A program made the position numbers and the translations under genes. This document shows positions 1 through 30,300 of a stretch of 64,000 bases of DNA, piece by piece (positions within the stretch are counted from its first letter, which is position 1; each line of letters begins with the position of its first letter). The notes beneath the pieces were generated by a model. The model was given only the letters and a program-made list of their open reading frames with translations. It was not told the DNA's origin and ran no database searches. Location of the stretch: positions 51,649,000 through 51,712,999 of the forward strand of contig CM074185.1 of assembly GCA_037179385.1 (NCBI GenBank). The letters run 5' to 3'. This stretch comes from Holothuria scabra. Lineage: Eukaryota > Echinodermata > Holothuroidea > Aspidochirotida > Holothuriidae.

Positions 1-916
1 TTCCCACGCTTTTAACCGAAGAAGTCATTATTTTAATTTTCGATTGTAGATAAACGTTCACTTCAAACTTAAATTCAGCCAGTAAGACTATGAGCGTCTC
101 CATTGGTTGGTGTGAAGCCTGCAGAAAATTTTGGAATATCATTGTTACCCCTCCAAAAGGGGAAAATGGCATTTCCCAGGCTCATAGGGGGATCTATGTA
201 GTCGCTTCTTGAGTTTCCGTTTGCAAAAAAAGTTTCACTTGAAACTTAAGTTCTGCTGAACTCAAGATGTCGTTCTGGATGTCTGGGGAGGTATATATTG
301 TATTTCTTGCAGAATGCTTGAGATTCTTTCATGTCCCCTCAAGATATACTCAGTATATATGGCCCTTGATCAGTGCCTGGCTGGCGGTGCATTTCACTAT
401 TTTTAATTTTTCATTTCCTATTCAGTGACTGCTAAAAGGCAACAAACTGTACGTAATCACTGTGTAGAAAAGAAGGAGTAAGATTTCCCTCAACGGCAAA
501 TTAAGCAAACGGTGAATGACTGTGGTTTTTTCGTGCGTGTACCGTTGGACATCAACAGAAGTGCGGAACGAACCCTGGAATATGTTTACTTATTGTACAG
601 TATGGCCCTTGAAGTGTATAGGTCCAGCCTAGGCCAAGCCGACGAACTTACCGTTATTGTCGTAATTTATTAATTTGTTTTTCGTTCATTTTTTGGCGGG
701 TATGAACAGGGGGAACCATGACCCCCTGGTGTCCCCCTGTCTACACCAGTGGCCCTACCAATATGATCTTCACGATGTTTCAAACACTGCATCACTGACC
801 AACATGAAGACTAGCCATAAGGTATTTATTATTTCATAACACATGATTTTAAAGTGCTTCATAATTTTTTATACTTATATATATATATTCATAAATATAA
901 CTGACTTTCTTTTCAG
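1..916. other. Intron or upstream part of gene A, no exon recognised
   Basis: This leads into the first visible exon of gene A, which begins at 917 after a good acceptor (ttttcag). By analogy with gene B, the exon just upstream should encode the end of a vWA domain. I looked for a match to it in all frames here and saw none, so it probably lies left of the window. A short AT repeat sits at about 877-900. Confidence 0.5.
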
Positions 917-17323
<16,407 letters not shown>

Positions 17324-17872
17324 GATGAGAGGGAGACATGTGGGTTTATTTTAAAGCAGCAGAAATTAAAATGAATAACTGTCATAATACGAATTAACAT
17401 CGCAGGAATACTAACTAGCGTAAATTTTGGTAAAGTATGCTATTTCACAAGGGCATAGAAATTCACGGGGGATTTGGGTCGGTAAGTGGTGGGTGGGCAA
17501 CGCACATCAAGTAACGTGCCCTTTATCCTTCAAACCGATGCTCAACTAACCTCAATACTTAAAGGTATTGAGTTCAGACCTTCGGGAAATGGCCCCATGG
17601 GCCCTTTGAAGCCGGTAGATACCCTAAGTCTCACCACGATGTAAGTCATCGCTTTACCGGGCCAACATTCCGTTTTCCACAACTGGTAGAAAGCCCTACC
17701 TTCCCATTTCCCCGGCACAGTTGTTCTATTAAAACTTACGTAACTTTCTTACTTCTCCTTCCATCGAGACGTAAGAACGGCCTTTATGACTCGTTCTTTT
17801 TCAGGTCTAGGAAGCAAAAAGTGTGAACTTTATTCTTAAATTTAAGACACAGACTGATGCACTGATGATCCA

Positions 17873-17878
17873 AATAAA
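17873..17878 (+). terminator. Candidate poly(A) signal for gene A
   Basis: AATAAA about 550 bp after the stop codon. Another lies at about 18054. The choice cannot be settled from sequence alone. Confidence 0.35.
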
Positions 17879-18496
17879 GATATGAGCCTATTCAACCATT
17901 GTATATTCTGAAGTGATTTAGTAATTGATGAATGTTTTGTCAATGTGGTCTCCTTCCACGATTCTGGCTGTAGAAAGCATCACCTATGTTTAAGCCGTGA
18001 GGAACTAAAGCATTGAATATTCAATTTTCAAATCCAGTGTCTTCTTTCTCAGCCAATAAACGTTCAAAGAAGCGGATATCCCTGGTACCAGACGAATCAG
18101 ATTTTAGAATCCTACAATCTGAAATTTAACATAAACTAACGCAAGAGATTTGAGATGAGAATACAATATAGATGTTTCAAATTTCGAAATATCCCCGTTG
18201 ATAAATTTACGGTAGTCAGACTTGTGGCCTTTCATGAGAAGCCTTTTGTTGTTGGTTTGACTTATACACTGTTTCCCAAACACCACACAATCAGTTACAT
18301 ACACAGCCCAGTTAGTATTACAATCAGTACCTTGACCTGATTATGACAAGTGTATGTCCTACCATTACTGGCACTAATAACCTTGTTAAAAGCGATTAGA
18401 GAAGAACACAGCTGGCGGCGTCTCCCATTACATTTTTGGCTGGGGATCAACACCGTGTCCCCCTCTACGCCTCTGGGCGAGAAACGACATTAACGA

Positions 18497-18524
18497 CCCC
18501 CCCCCCCGTGGGGGGGGGGGGGGG
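18497..18524. repeat. C11-GT-G15 hairpin
   Basis: Eleven C, then GT, then fifteen G: a self-complementary homopolymer hairpin that could also form a G-quadruplex. Its length may be unreliable in any assembly. Confidence 0.9.
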
Positions 18525-19206
18525 TTTGGAAGAGGGCATATATTTTTCGAGAATTCCACTGATATCTGGTAGGCCTGGGTGAAAAGTTACGGTAAAAAAT
18601 GTCCTGGTGACGTCAATAACTGGACACTGTCGTGGGTTATGGTGCTCATCCAGCGTCCTTTGAACCTGAAGTCGGGATCTCCTCCTCACATGACCGCGTC
18701 TGACAAATACACAACCAATTCCTGACATCTGTTTTGAGCCGTAACACGGTCGATACAAATCCTAAGTATACGAATAGTCTGTGAGTAAGCAATTGCTATT
18801 TCAGCAATTGATTAGGGTGGCAGATGTCCATACGAGGGACCTGGTGGGTGTCAGTTGGCTTAGTATATCAGTCCTTCGTTAGACTCCCATTGCTGTTCAG
18901 GGTAGCCGACATATCAAAGAAATTAACACACTTGGAAGAACAATTGAACGGGAAGTGAATAGATGGATGAACTGAATTGATGAACGAATAAAAATGCTAA
19001 GGTTCACTTAACCCTTCGTCCAAAACCATAAACACATCTTCGTAAATCGGAGCCAAAAGGAAGACTTAACCAGACACTAACTTAACAAATCACGTCCCAA
19101 AATGGGGTTAATCGGTATCAGGGTTGTAGTGAATTTTTATATGAAGTACCTGATATGATATATCTTTTTGGAATATACATACATATAAATGAATAAATAA
19201 ATATGA

Positions 19207-19361
<155 letters not shown>

Positions 19362-19799
19362 TAAACACACACATAAATAAGAAAGTTATTGCATTCAAAG
19401 ATACAAGCTTGCTTCGTATAGGCTTACGTTTTAGCCTACACTCCCCAGTCTACAAATGCCTTTGCCAATTCCCTGTTGAGACAATTGCTGAACGTGTTAA
19501 GTTTCTTTAGAGAGTTAAAGCTAATAAAGAAGCTTGACACGATCAGAAATGGTCTCAATAGGGAATTATCTCACCTGGGACCGTTCTCCTGCCTCCGTTA
19601 ACATCTACTAGTAGCAAACTCTCTGTCACAGTTTCTTTTTATACCGAGGAAGAAGCAGGGCTTCAAAAATTTTGTACGGTTGTAAAATGTGGTACATGCA
19701 TGTTGGTACTTCAGACATTAGCTGTTTTCTTTGCTAGTATTTATATGCTATATCAATACACGGACTTAAACATTATGCGGTTAAACATCACATAAACAC

Positions 19800-19905
<106 letters not shown>

Positions 19906-19954
19906 GGTCGAAAAGACGTAGAAAAAAGTGCTTAAAAGTTTGCGGAAAACTCCA

Positions 19955-19989
19955 CGACGTTTCGGGTATAAACCCTTCATGAGGTGGCG
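19955..19989 (-). ncRNA. Hammerhead-ribozyme-like motif
   Basis: On the - strand CTCATGA is followed by stem GGG/CCC with loop TTTATA, then GAAACGTC. One base differs from the hammerhead core CTGATGA. The same layout occurs at 15367-15397, beside another GIY-YIG fragment. Confidence 0.5.
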
Positions 19990-20635
19990 AAAACCAAACT
20001 GAACAACCAACAGTAACAATTGGACACGAAAAACATCAAATCCGAAGCGATCGCTGAAAAAAACAGAACCGGACGAGAGTGACTGTCAGAAAACATGAGT
20101 GCGAAGGATGAAACACAATTCAAAAAAAGAAAAAGAGCGTCCTGGATGAAAAAGTGCACGTACAAATCGAACATGGTCGAACATGACCTCATGATCAGTC
20201 GGTTTTCAGCACTAAGGCGGTCACGATCTTAGCCTCGGCACATTACAGCTGCCGTAACAGTTAAATGTTGTATAGAACAAGGTGAAGGGGGATTTAAATG
20301 TGCAGCCACAGAAACGGAAACAGAAAAAGAAACATTATTTGGTACAACCCAGCCTGCAGTAAACACGTTACGACGAAAGTTGGTTAATCATTCCTTCAAC
20401 TACTTGACAAGCACTTCCCAAATGGTAACCCACTCCACAAAATTTTTAACCGGAACAATGTTAAAGTCAGTTACAGTTGTATGGATAATATGGCCCACAT
20501 GATTAGCACACAACAAATCCATCCTGGCCAACGGGGCACGCACAGCAAAGGCATGTAATTGCAGGACACCAATCAATTGCCCACTGAATGGTTTATTCCA
20601 AGCAAAGAACATTGTGAACAGGCATCAGTCACATC

Positions 20636-20795
<160 letters not shown>

Positions 20796-23700
20796 ATATA
20801 ATCGTCAGCGTCACATATAAATGTATAATATTACTTGCAACCAAGTGGACGAAAAGCGGGACGTTTCCAAAGAAATCGGATCGCAGGGAGGCGATACAAT
20901 GCTGCAAACGAGAATGTTAAATGCAAACAAAATAAGCAAAAACTACTTCGCCAAGCTTTCGAACTCTACACGAATCCTTTTTGAAAGCAATACAGTAAGC
21001 AAATAGTAACAAAGAAACCCAAAATTAGAGCGGGCAGTATATCAAAATTGGCAATCCCTAATTTAGGGAGATATAAAGGACTAGAGTGCCATTAGTCTGG
21101 AGGGTCTTCATCCAAAATCGCTCTTAAAGTTGGCGTTGTAATTTGGACTTTTTGCCTAATTCCTAAATAACAACAAGCTTGAGGTCCATAACTGAATGGC
21201 CTTCAGAAGAAAAGTGGACTGCAACAGGCTTGTCGGTATGCCTACGAAAAGGTTAAATTGCGGAGCGGTGGTTATTGATCCTCTGCCTTACTTCATTCCC
21301 AGTTTCACCCACATATTGTAAACCACATACACCGAATTAAATAAATAGCATTAACCGACCTACAACTAGTGTGCTGACGAATCTCAAACGATTTTCCTGT
21401 AACATGACTTTATAGTAAAGGAGGAACTTATTTCTATATGGCTTCATGTTCGACATGTTTTATTGCTACATTTCGCACAACCCCTCGAAGACTGAACATT
21501 TTGAGTAGGAGAAATGTAGCAATAGTACAATAGAGCAATAGAAGATTAAACGACCGATTAGGTTAATAAGGCTTAACAACATCGAATTTTGTACCGGACA
21601 AACGTCAGGTTATATTATTATTTGTATAAATATGAATATCTGTTTTGTATCTTGCTTATATCCCAAAATATGAGTAGGAAGCGAATATATCGTTACGTAT
21701 AATTTACCAGCACCCAACTGACTGGAAGGTTCGAACTTGTAGAGTAATTTCTAAATAATAATCGACTAGCATCCAATCAGGGAGCTGTTATTTGGAAGGA
21801 GATGCAACGGGAATTTTAATTCATGCTAATACTTTAAGACCCACTTAAAGGAATGAGAATAATAAGTTCTATAATTGCCGAAACGGTTTTTCCTTCCTTT
21901 TTCGCTGCGCCGCTTCAATATCATCCTGGGACGCCATCTCATTCAAGGCAACTAATCCTTAGACAAGTGGCTCATGCCGAACAATGCTTTGATAGGTAGG
22001 TTGGTACCGCCAACATTTTAAAAGTAGATGCAATCACACTCGAAACCACTGTTTAACTAAAAACAAATGAACTCCCCCGCCCCCCTAGAAGGCATGACAT
22101 GCATAAGATGTAGGGGTAAAATTTTAATCTATCGACAGCAAGATGATGAGTAAACGTTTCCTCAGGTGTCCAGAAATAGGCAGATGTAAATTCTTGTTCA
22201 GATTTTGACATATGATAAAGTTGTTGTTTTTTCGTACGCGTCACCGAGCGTCAAAGACCCAATTTTACCTTTATTTACTTGACGACTGGCAATGTTGTGT
22301 CAGTGCAAAAAACCTGCCGAACCTACTCTAACCGTAGCAGACGTCACATGCCTTTTTGTGTCTTCTGAATATTCCCGTACAACCATAATAGACAGGTTAG
22401 TGAGTGGCCTTGACGGCGTAACCCTCATTTCAAAGCGTTCTGTCTCTATCCAAACAACAGCTCCCTGATCCTTTAATACAACTTTTGCTGCACTTGTATA
22501 TTTGCAAATATTTAATGCACATTGAACAGTGGTGTAAATGCGACCTCAGCCGGTCGGGAGTCTTGAAAACCTCTACATACTACAACCTTTGGTAGAATCG
22601 GAAAAACATATGACCCTCTGTACATCTCCATTTGGTTTAAAAAACTGGTAAAGAAAAGGGTAATTCCCTTTTAATTACATAGAAGGTACGCATATAGGAA
22701 AATTTTGGGCTTCTCCTAGACTAAACTAAGTATGCTCACTTTTTCTTAAAGAATACACCGTTTTGTCTTTGTGCGCATGTGCTCAGTCTCATTACTTACT
22801 CAACAAATGTACGTTATTAGTCCTGCACTTACTGCATTGGTATAGCTTGCAGATGCTGGGTTTGAAGAAGTGGACAACTGCCTCGAAGGTGCAGGTAAAA
22901 CTTTATTTTTGACAGTGTAGCGTAACTGGAGTGTCAAAAGGGAGGAGGTGGGATAAAAAGAAAGTAATCATACCACTAAAATCCATGCACCGACACTTTC
23001 CAAAGGGGATATAACTTGACACTTAGTCATCCCACATGCGTCTAGCCGTTACCATCGAGCCTGAGTTCACTTCAACTGGCCCCTGGTCAGAATTCTTAAA
23101 CAGGGGCCCTTGACAGAAGGAAAATGATTTAACGTTTGTACAGTCAGTCTGTCATTAGTGATAGCATGTGATAACTAGTTTTCGAAAGCATATTCTCTTA
23201 CAAAGCGATTATTTCAGTTTTAGTCATTAGGTGAAGTAGTTTTTACAGCTATTCCTTTACTTGTAGAAAAATAAGACGGCATTTCTACCGGTGGCATGCC
23301 GGCTCAACAAAGACTGAACAGGGGGTTGAAGTTCGTGGAACACACCATCATTTGTCTTGAATAGCAAAAAAAAAATGTATCCAAGAATGCCTCCTAGATT
23401 GCTGTAAATAGCAACTAACAGGTTTACGTCTTGAATGTACACTGTAAAATTGTTTGTAATATACCAAAATTCTTGTACAATTACAGAAGAAAAAATAAAG
23501 AAATACAAAAAGAAAACATAAAATGTACAGCACTTTTTTATGTATTCTTTCTCAATTGCATTTTAATGTACAAAATAATTTTGGTGTAGATAAACAGAGA
23601 AATACTTCGAACATCGTAAACATGAACATTTTAGGATGTTTAACGTATGCTTGGGGGTAAAATGCTTTTTTCTGATTACATACTTGAGACAATGGCTTTG

Positions 23701-24250
23701 CAAACATCTGCTACAGCATATTGTATGGTCAGACCAGACATTAAAATTGACACTTCTTTTAGCAGAGGTGTAAAGCCAAACCAAGCATTGTCCCCTCTCA
23801 GGAAAATGACACATCTGGGAGTGACCACGAAATAGCAGCCTACATAAAAAACAACCCATCATGGGAACCTGGGGTAAATAATAATTTTTGGCTACAATAA
23901 GTGATCAACTAATGTGTTAATATCTTACTGCATACAAATGTTTTGAGATAAAACCTGAAGCGCCATCATGGGATGGTTCGAGATCCTAACGTCTTTCACC
24001 TTACTTAGGTGCTCTACTGGTTTCCATACCTGAGAACAAAATGTCCAGAATAAAAGACCGTAGCGGGGGACGGGGGGGGGGGGCTGACCAATTGCCTTGT
24101 ATAGAACTGGGAGGGGATCATTGCTTACCTATGAATGTTAATAAAAATGCTATAATCGTTGGTAACCACTGTTATATATGTGTTCTATTGTTTTCCCAAC
24201 CTATCCTTCATTCACGCCACAATCCCATCAATCTTGTATTTCCATTGCAG

Positions 24251-24330
24251 AAAAATGCTTTCTTACAGTCCTCTAATTCTCCTCGGGTTCTTTCAGACAA
24301 TTATCTTTGTCATAATTTACACGGACTTTG
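24251..24330 (+). CDS. Gene B exon: start codon and signal peptide
   Basis: ATG at 24255 opens MLSYSPLILLGFFQTIIFV and then IIYTDF, a signal peptide with cleavage likely after the following GANASA. A strong acceptor (tttccattgcag) four bases before the ATG implies an upstream non-coding exon, not found. Donor gtaagt at 24331, phase 1. Confidence 0.78.
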
Positions 24331-27300
24331 GTAAGTTTGGTTGAATGATGGTCTTTCTTTCTTCCATTCTAATTGCAACAAACGAGTGAAACAAAAATAA
24401 AAATTGATTTGATTTTGCTTTTTCCTGGATAACAGTTGAATATTGCCGCTTCATTCCAAAGAAAAACATTTATATTTGATATAATGATGAGGAGAGTTGG
24501 AAGAAGATTTGGGGAATCCATTTTGAAGTTGGAACTTCATTATTACCTTACACATATCTGAGATTACTTGGACTGACACAAATTAAAGTTTTTGTCTGCT
24601 GCTTTGGTCGTATCGGAAAAACAATAATGTTACAATCATCTCATTATCGTTAGCAAGCCTTAAAAACCTTTTCAATTATAATTAGCGTACTTTGTCCCCT
24701 TTTTATCTGTAGCGAATGCAAGTGCCGATGTCCAAAGACAAGGGTTGCACCGGATGAATGAAATGCAGCAGTTGACCACCAATGGAACGCAGCAGAGTGG
24801 GTACATCCCTACCCATCATGAATTTGGGGTCGACCTTTATTTTTTGTTTGACACAACGAGCAGCGTCGGTGGAAGTAGTTTTAGGATTATGAAAGAGTTT
24901 GCTGTAAAATTGGTTCGAAAGTTCGGAAGAAGTGAAGTTTTTGCATTGTATAAAAAAAGTGTAACAATTTGAGTGGTTTTTAATAGACTAAACTAAATGA
25001 AATCTATATTATCCTTTTCAAGTAAAACTTTAAAGATTAAACGTAGTGACAGAGATCAACGAACTATAGTCTCTAATTTTTACTTCTATCTCTTGGGCGT
25101 TAAGGAACTTAGAAGTGAATTGTAATATGGCACAACCTACATTTAAACCACCTTAAACAATTACAATTTTTCTAGTGTGTAATCATGAACATGTGTTGCA
25201 GTCTTAAAAGGAAATCGTGCATTTTAATTGAACGAATATGACATGAAGAGCATTTAGCTTAAAACATCGTTAAGCGATTACTTTTTTACTAATAACACCT
25301 ACAGTACATTCATCTTGTCAAAACATGTTGCTGTAATAAACTTGTGGAAACTGCAGCATTAAAATTTTCATAGTTTGGGTGAACAGTCTGTTTTGAGTAA
25401 CAATTAACTACTGTACTACCTTATTTTGAGTAATATATTCTACAGTGTCATAAATATTGGTTTTAAAATAAGATTTCCTGGAAATTGTTTCCCTTCAAAA
25501 TACATTGGTCAGTTTGACAATTAGTTTGTTCAGCTATGTACACAAATCATGGACAACTACTTAACGCAAACCTCAGTGAAATTTACCCTTTTCCTATTAA
25601 TCGGTAAAATTTGACAAAAGATGTGGTCAAGTATTTGACCATTCGGTCGGAGCATAGTGTTGTAGATAGTATTTTAGAACTAGAGAACTATAATGCTGTG
25701 GCGTCGGTTCTTGAAAAAGCAACATACACACCCCAGTACATCAAAGGCGGTAAGGGGTGTAACTAATATCTGAGTTTGTTACATAATCTATGCCTATGAG
25801 CTACGCTTTCTTTGTGTTCACACTGCGTGGAAAGCATTAACACATGCTGAATGACCTGTTAGCTAACCCCAAATGTTACGTAACTTTTTGTGTATTGAAG
25901 CACATATTTTACTGTCAATCAATAAATCAGATATGAAATTTGACTTAATCAAGTGTGCACGTATTTTATTTTCAGACTTAATTGATGGGACCGATGTTTG
26001 TCCCAGTTGGGAAAATACCAAAGATTACTTAAGTCTGTTCCCAATTTTCCTTTACAGAAAAGACCTGCATACCTGCTGATAAGATGTGCCCACATTTTTA
26101 TTTTCATTCTCATTTTCATATGGGAGTGTGTATTGGTTTTTACATATCAAAACTACTTGCTCTGACATGTGACAAGTGGTTCTTACCCTGAACCACTCTC
26201 TCCTTCAGATTGGGGTAACTTCAAGACCTACTTCTTGGAGAGTTGGAGCGCTTGTATTTTCAAGTGAAGCTGACATCATTTTCCATACAAATGATTTTAC
26301 ATCAACCGAATATGTCGTCTTACATGGAATCAACAGGATTAAATTCAAAGGTAAATAGCAATAACTAGTTTACCCTAGAAGCAAAGCTTATTGCCAATTC
26401 TTAGAAGGGATGTTTGCTTACCTTTCTTAAACGATTGTAGGAAACAGAGGTACATCCTGTGGGTCTGAAATAACTAATATGGAGGCTTCTAAAATTCATG
26501 GATTCCTTTTGGTAGAAAGTCTAATTCTGGAGAAGCAGAAGAAAGGATTAAAATACAAATTAGTGTTTCAATTGTTTACATTCTGTTTTTATAGCTATCG
26601 GATGATATGAGTAGCTGAAAAATTCTGTAGGGAATCTGTAGGAAAGGAAAATAGCCCTTAAAGGAGCTGTTTGGTTTTTGCATGAACCGAGTTCTCCTAT
26701 TTCCTGGAGTTGAGTCTACTTTCTGCCTTTCAATGGCGATGAAATGTTTTCCTCTCGCTCTTCTTGGAGTTGCCTTCTAAAAGCTTGTTGTAAAGGCGAA
26801 GGGCCTGAACAGAATGGATTGTGTTCTCATCTCTTCTTTGGCCCTCTTTTCCTTCTCGAGAAATCTGTCACGCTACCTTTTGAATTGGCGGGAGAGCTCC
26901 TGTTCCCAAATTATACTGAGCTTCCTGCCTGCTCGTTCGAGATGAAAATCCCAGGCGGATCTCAACTCTTCCGAGTGGTGAAGGTTACACGACAATTTGG
27001 GCCGGCTTCTTCGAACCTGGAGGTGTGATGGGGCACAAACACCAACAAGACGAAGCTGTAGATCTTGTTCAGAAAGCTTACTCCGAAGCCCCTCAAAGCT
27101 TGTACGAGGTGAAGAAAATATCCACAGAAACTTATCGATACCTCGATCGAGGTATTGGTATGGCTTCCCAAGTAATCAAACCTTGGGAGCTTTAAAGTTA
27201 AACTTATGTCCTACATCTGATCGTAAACGTTAAGTCAATGTTGTTTATGACCTCAATAGTAGCAATGAGAATGCAAAGGAAATTGCAGACAAAAGAGATT

Positions 27301-30300
27301 ACACAGAGTCTTTTTTGGGAAGGCCATGTAGAAAACCAATAAGTAAGATACTATCAGTGTAGATGAAATACAAACGTGAATTTCGATACTGAAATAACGA
27401 TGATGGAGCGGTAAATATCGAAACGGAGGTGCAAGTTTGAGATTCGTTTGGTTGTTTTTGATGTTTTGCAAGAGTAAAGACAAAATCTATTACTAAAAGG
27501 ATGTAGCGCTTATAACCACATTAAAGCTATCTATGCGCGCATGATCCATTTTTCTTAGTATGATGGAGAAATTTGAAACATTTATTTGTTCTCTTCCTTT
27601 GCTTTCTAAGTGCTTGGAAAACAAACTCTTGGTTTTGAAAGTTAATGTGGATACAAAAGTGCTTTAAATGAAGATACTATAAAACGTGACCAATAGATTT
27701 TCATGCATGTGACGTCAGAAACAAACAAGCACGCCCTGCTGGGATTAAAGTGTACCATACCAACATATAACAACCAAAATTGGCCTAAATATACAGATAT
27801 TGTATACGTACAACTGATTTTTTTCAGATTAAGGATTTTTTTTTTGATTTTAACTTTCGTTGAGATGTTTCTTTGCATTTGAGAATGAAGCCGGTGAAGT
27901 CAATCCATTGGACCTATTGCAAGTCCGTTGACTTCAAACTATTAATTGCCCGTTTAAGTGTATTAAAATAGAACGGCCCGAAAAGCAAGTGAACTACTTT
28001 TAGTGAGTTAAATTTATTAAAATGGATACCTGACAGGGTCGTCAATCGTGGGGACACGGGGACAATCACCCCACCAATGAAAATACTGTGGCAAACATAT
28101 CGTTTTGCCACAAGTAATTCATGTAGGTTAAAAGCGACAGGCAAAGTGAACAAAATGTCACATTGTGGTATGCAGATGACTTCAGGGCTTCTAGAAAACG
28201 TCAATTTGTGCCTAGTTTAAGGACCGTGTAACGTGCAAATGACTACAACAGGTATTCGATGTGAAAAAAAAAAAAAAAAAAAACATCAAGTATCAGGAAA
28301 ATACCCTCAATTCCCATTGCCATGTGTGACTAATGTTATCCTTTGTTTTTAAAATGTTAATAACAACCGTTATTAATGATAGGCCCTATCAGTACTGAAT
28401 CTTAATACCAGTATCGATTGGATATTATACCAGTATTAAACCAACCAGTCAGAAAGGATGAATAAACATTGGTGTTAATTCGATTTAATACTGACATATA
28501 TTCGAATTAAAACTGGTAAATATTCGAATGGGTACAGGAATTTATTCGAATTAATATATATTCCAATTTATACCGGCATAAATTATACTTAATACTGGTA
28601 TTTATTCGAAACCATATCAGTATAAATTCGATTTAACACCAATATATTTTCCTGTCCTCTTATTGATTCGAATATATACCGGTTAAAATAGAATTAGTAC
28701 TGGTGTATAAACGAATTAATAGCGGGATAAAATACGGTGTATATATTTTTCCAACATGGTTTGCCATATACGGGAGCCTACTTTTCGTATGCGTAGTACA
28801 CGCATACACGGTTGCACTCACTTCCCAAAGTACTTAAGTGGTCCAAATAGGGAATAAATTCACCAAGAGACAGTGGTCGTCGTTTCGTTGATCCGCGATA
28901 AAAGTTTTAAAACATGGCGATAATGGAAACCATCGTAAATCAAAATGTCCCATTAGATCATTTTGAGAAAATAATAGTTTCCTTACCACAAAAAGTTATC
29001 TGAGAAGATCTTTTAAAGGAATAAGATAGATTGTATACTTTTGAATAACACGTGGGGTTGTGGAAAAGGTATATAACAAATAGGCCAACATTTTTCCGAA
29101 TGTTGTTGACTCGGCTTCACCTTTTTACAAACGTTGGAATCTCGACACTTCAGTCACCAATAATAATTCGACAGTCCATTAAAAACACACCTTACAAGTT
29201 TTGAACTGGGAGTGAAATTGCCAGAAGCAAGGTTTGCCCAATGGTTCTTAATAATTACCAACGTCACTGAATGTCAAGACTCGTCTAGTTACAAACATGA
29301 CACTATTGAGTTTCTAAACCAAATTGCTGAAGTCAATGGCGTAGAAAGCCGAGATGGGGGCGGAGTGAAAAATGTGGGCGCGGAGGTATTCTTCCTTCCT
29401 CGCTTCTCGTGCCAGAAAATCTTTCTCCAAATCTCAATGAATCAATGCAAATGATGATAAAAAAAATCGCCGCCATGTTTAAAGGTCTTTCCCCCATTAG
29501 CGAATCCCACGATCATCACCCTGGAATTTTATCCCATAGGCACTGCGACATATTTTTATACAGGAATATATTCACACGTAGCTCCCCGCACGTATACACA
29601 GGCGTGACAGGCCTCCAATGTTTCCACCCTCAATGAATTCAATTGGGATTCGAACTATCAGGCCGTTTTTAAAGGTGGAAACATGAAATTAACGAAATCA
29701 AATAGCCCAAAATATTGAAAAACATCATTATGACAGTCCCTGTAAAATTTTCATAAAGAATAAAAAAGATTGCAAAATGCGCATGCATGATTAGCGACAA
29801 CTTTGTATTTTTCCAATTGTGGTGGTCGTTTCTCAATTTTCTAATCATTTTTCAATTTAAACATTTTGCAGTTTGTTCGATAATATTGACGTGAAGATTT
29901 TATTGCAAATAAAAGCTGAAAATAACCACTGCTTAGCAGTGACTTAGCTACGAGGTGGCAGGGGAGATCTCCCCCTAGCTCTGAAACATGAAAAAGTCGG
30001 ACGTTTGCCTTTGGCGCACCAGTCTTTTACAGTGTGATCTTCCCACCGACTTCCTATACATGGACAGAGCATACTGCACGGTACATTGTCGCTACCGTAG
30101 TGTGAGAAAAATAGAGAGATGGCCGTCTCCTATGGTTTTGTGGGAAATTTTGGACTTGCTCAAGTATGTTACCATGTTTTGAAAGAAAGTTGAAATATTT
30201 TTAAAATATGGCAAGTTAAGGTCAAAATCACTTCACGCAATGCAGAAATATGATATTTTTCAGGTTTATTTTTTGCTTAAAATATTACAAAATCGTGGTC

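Noticed and set aside
22847..22892. Possible 46-nt exon (DAGFEEVDNCLEGA) with an acceptor and gtaaaa donor, phase 1 at both ends
   Set aside because: It lies between gene A's stop and gene B's signal peptide, has no partner exons and no recognisable domain.
24713..24930. Donor gtgaag inside the first vWA exon
   Set aside because: It looks stronger than the one used, but the joined frame meets a stop in exon 26209-26350.
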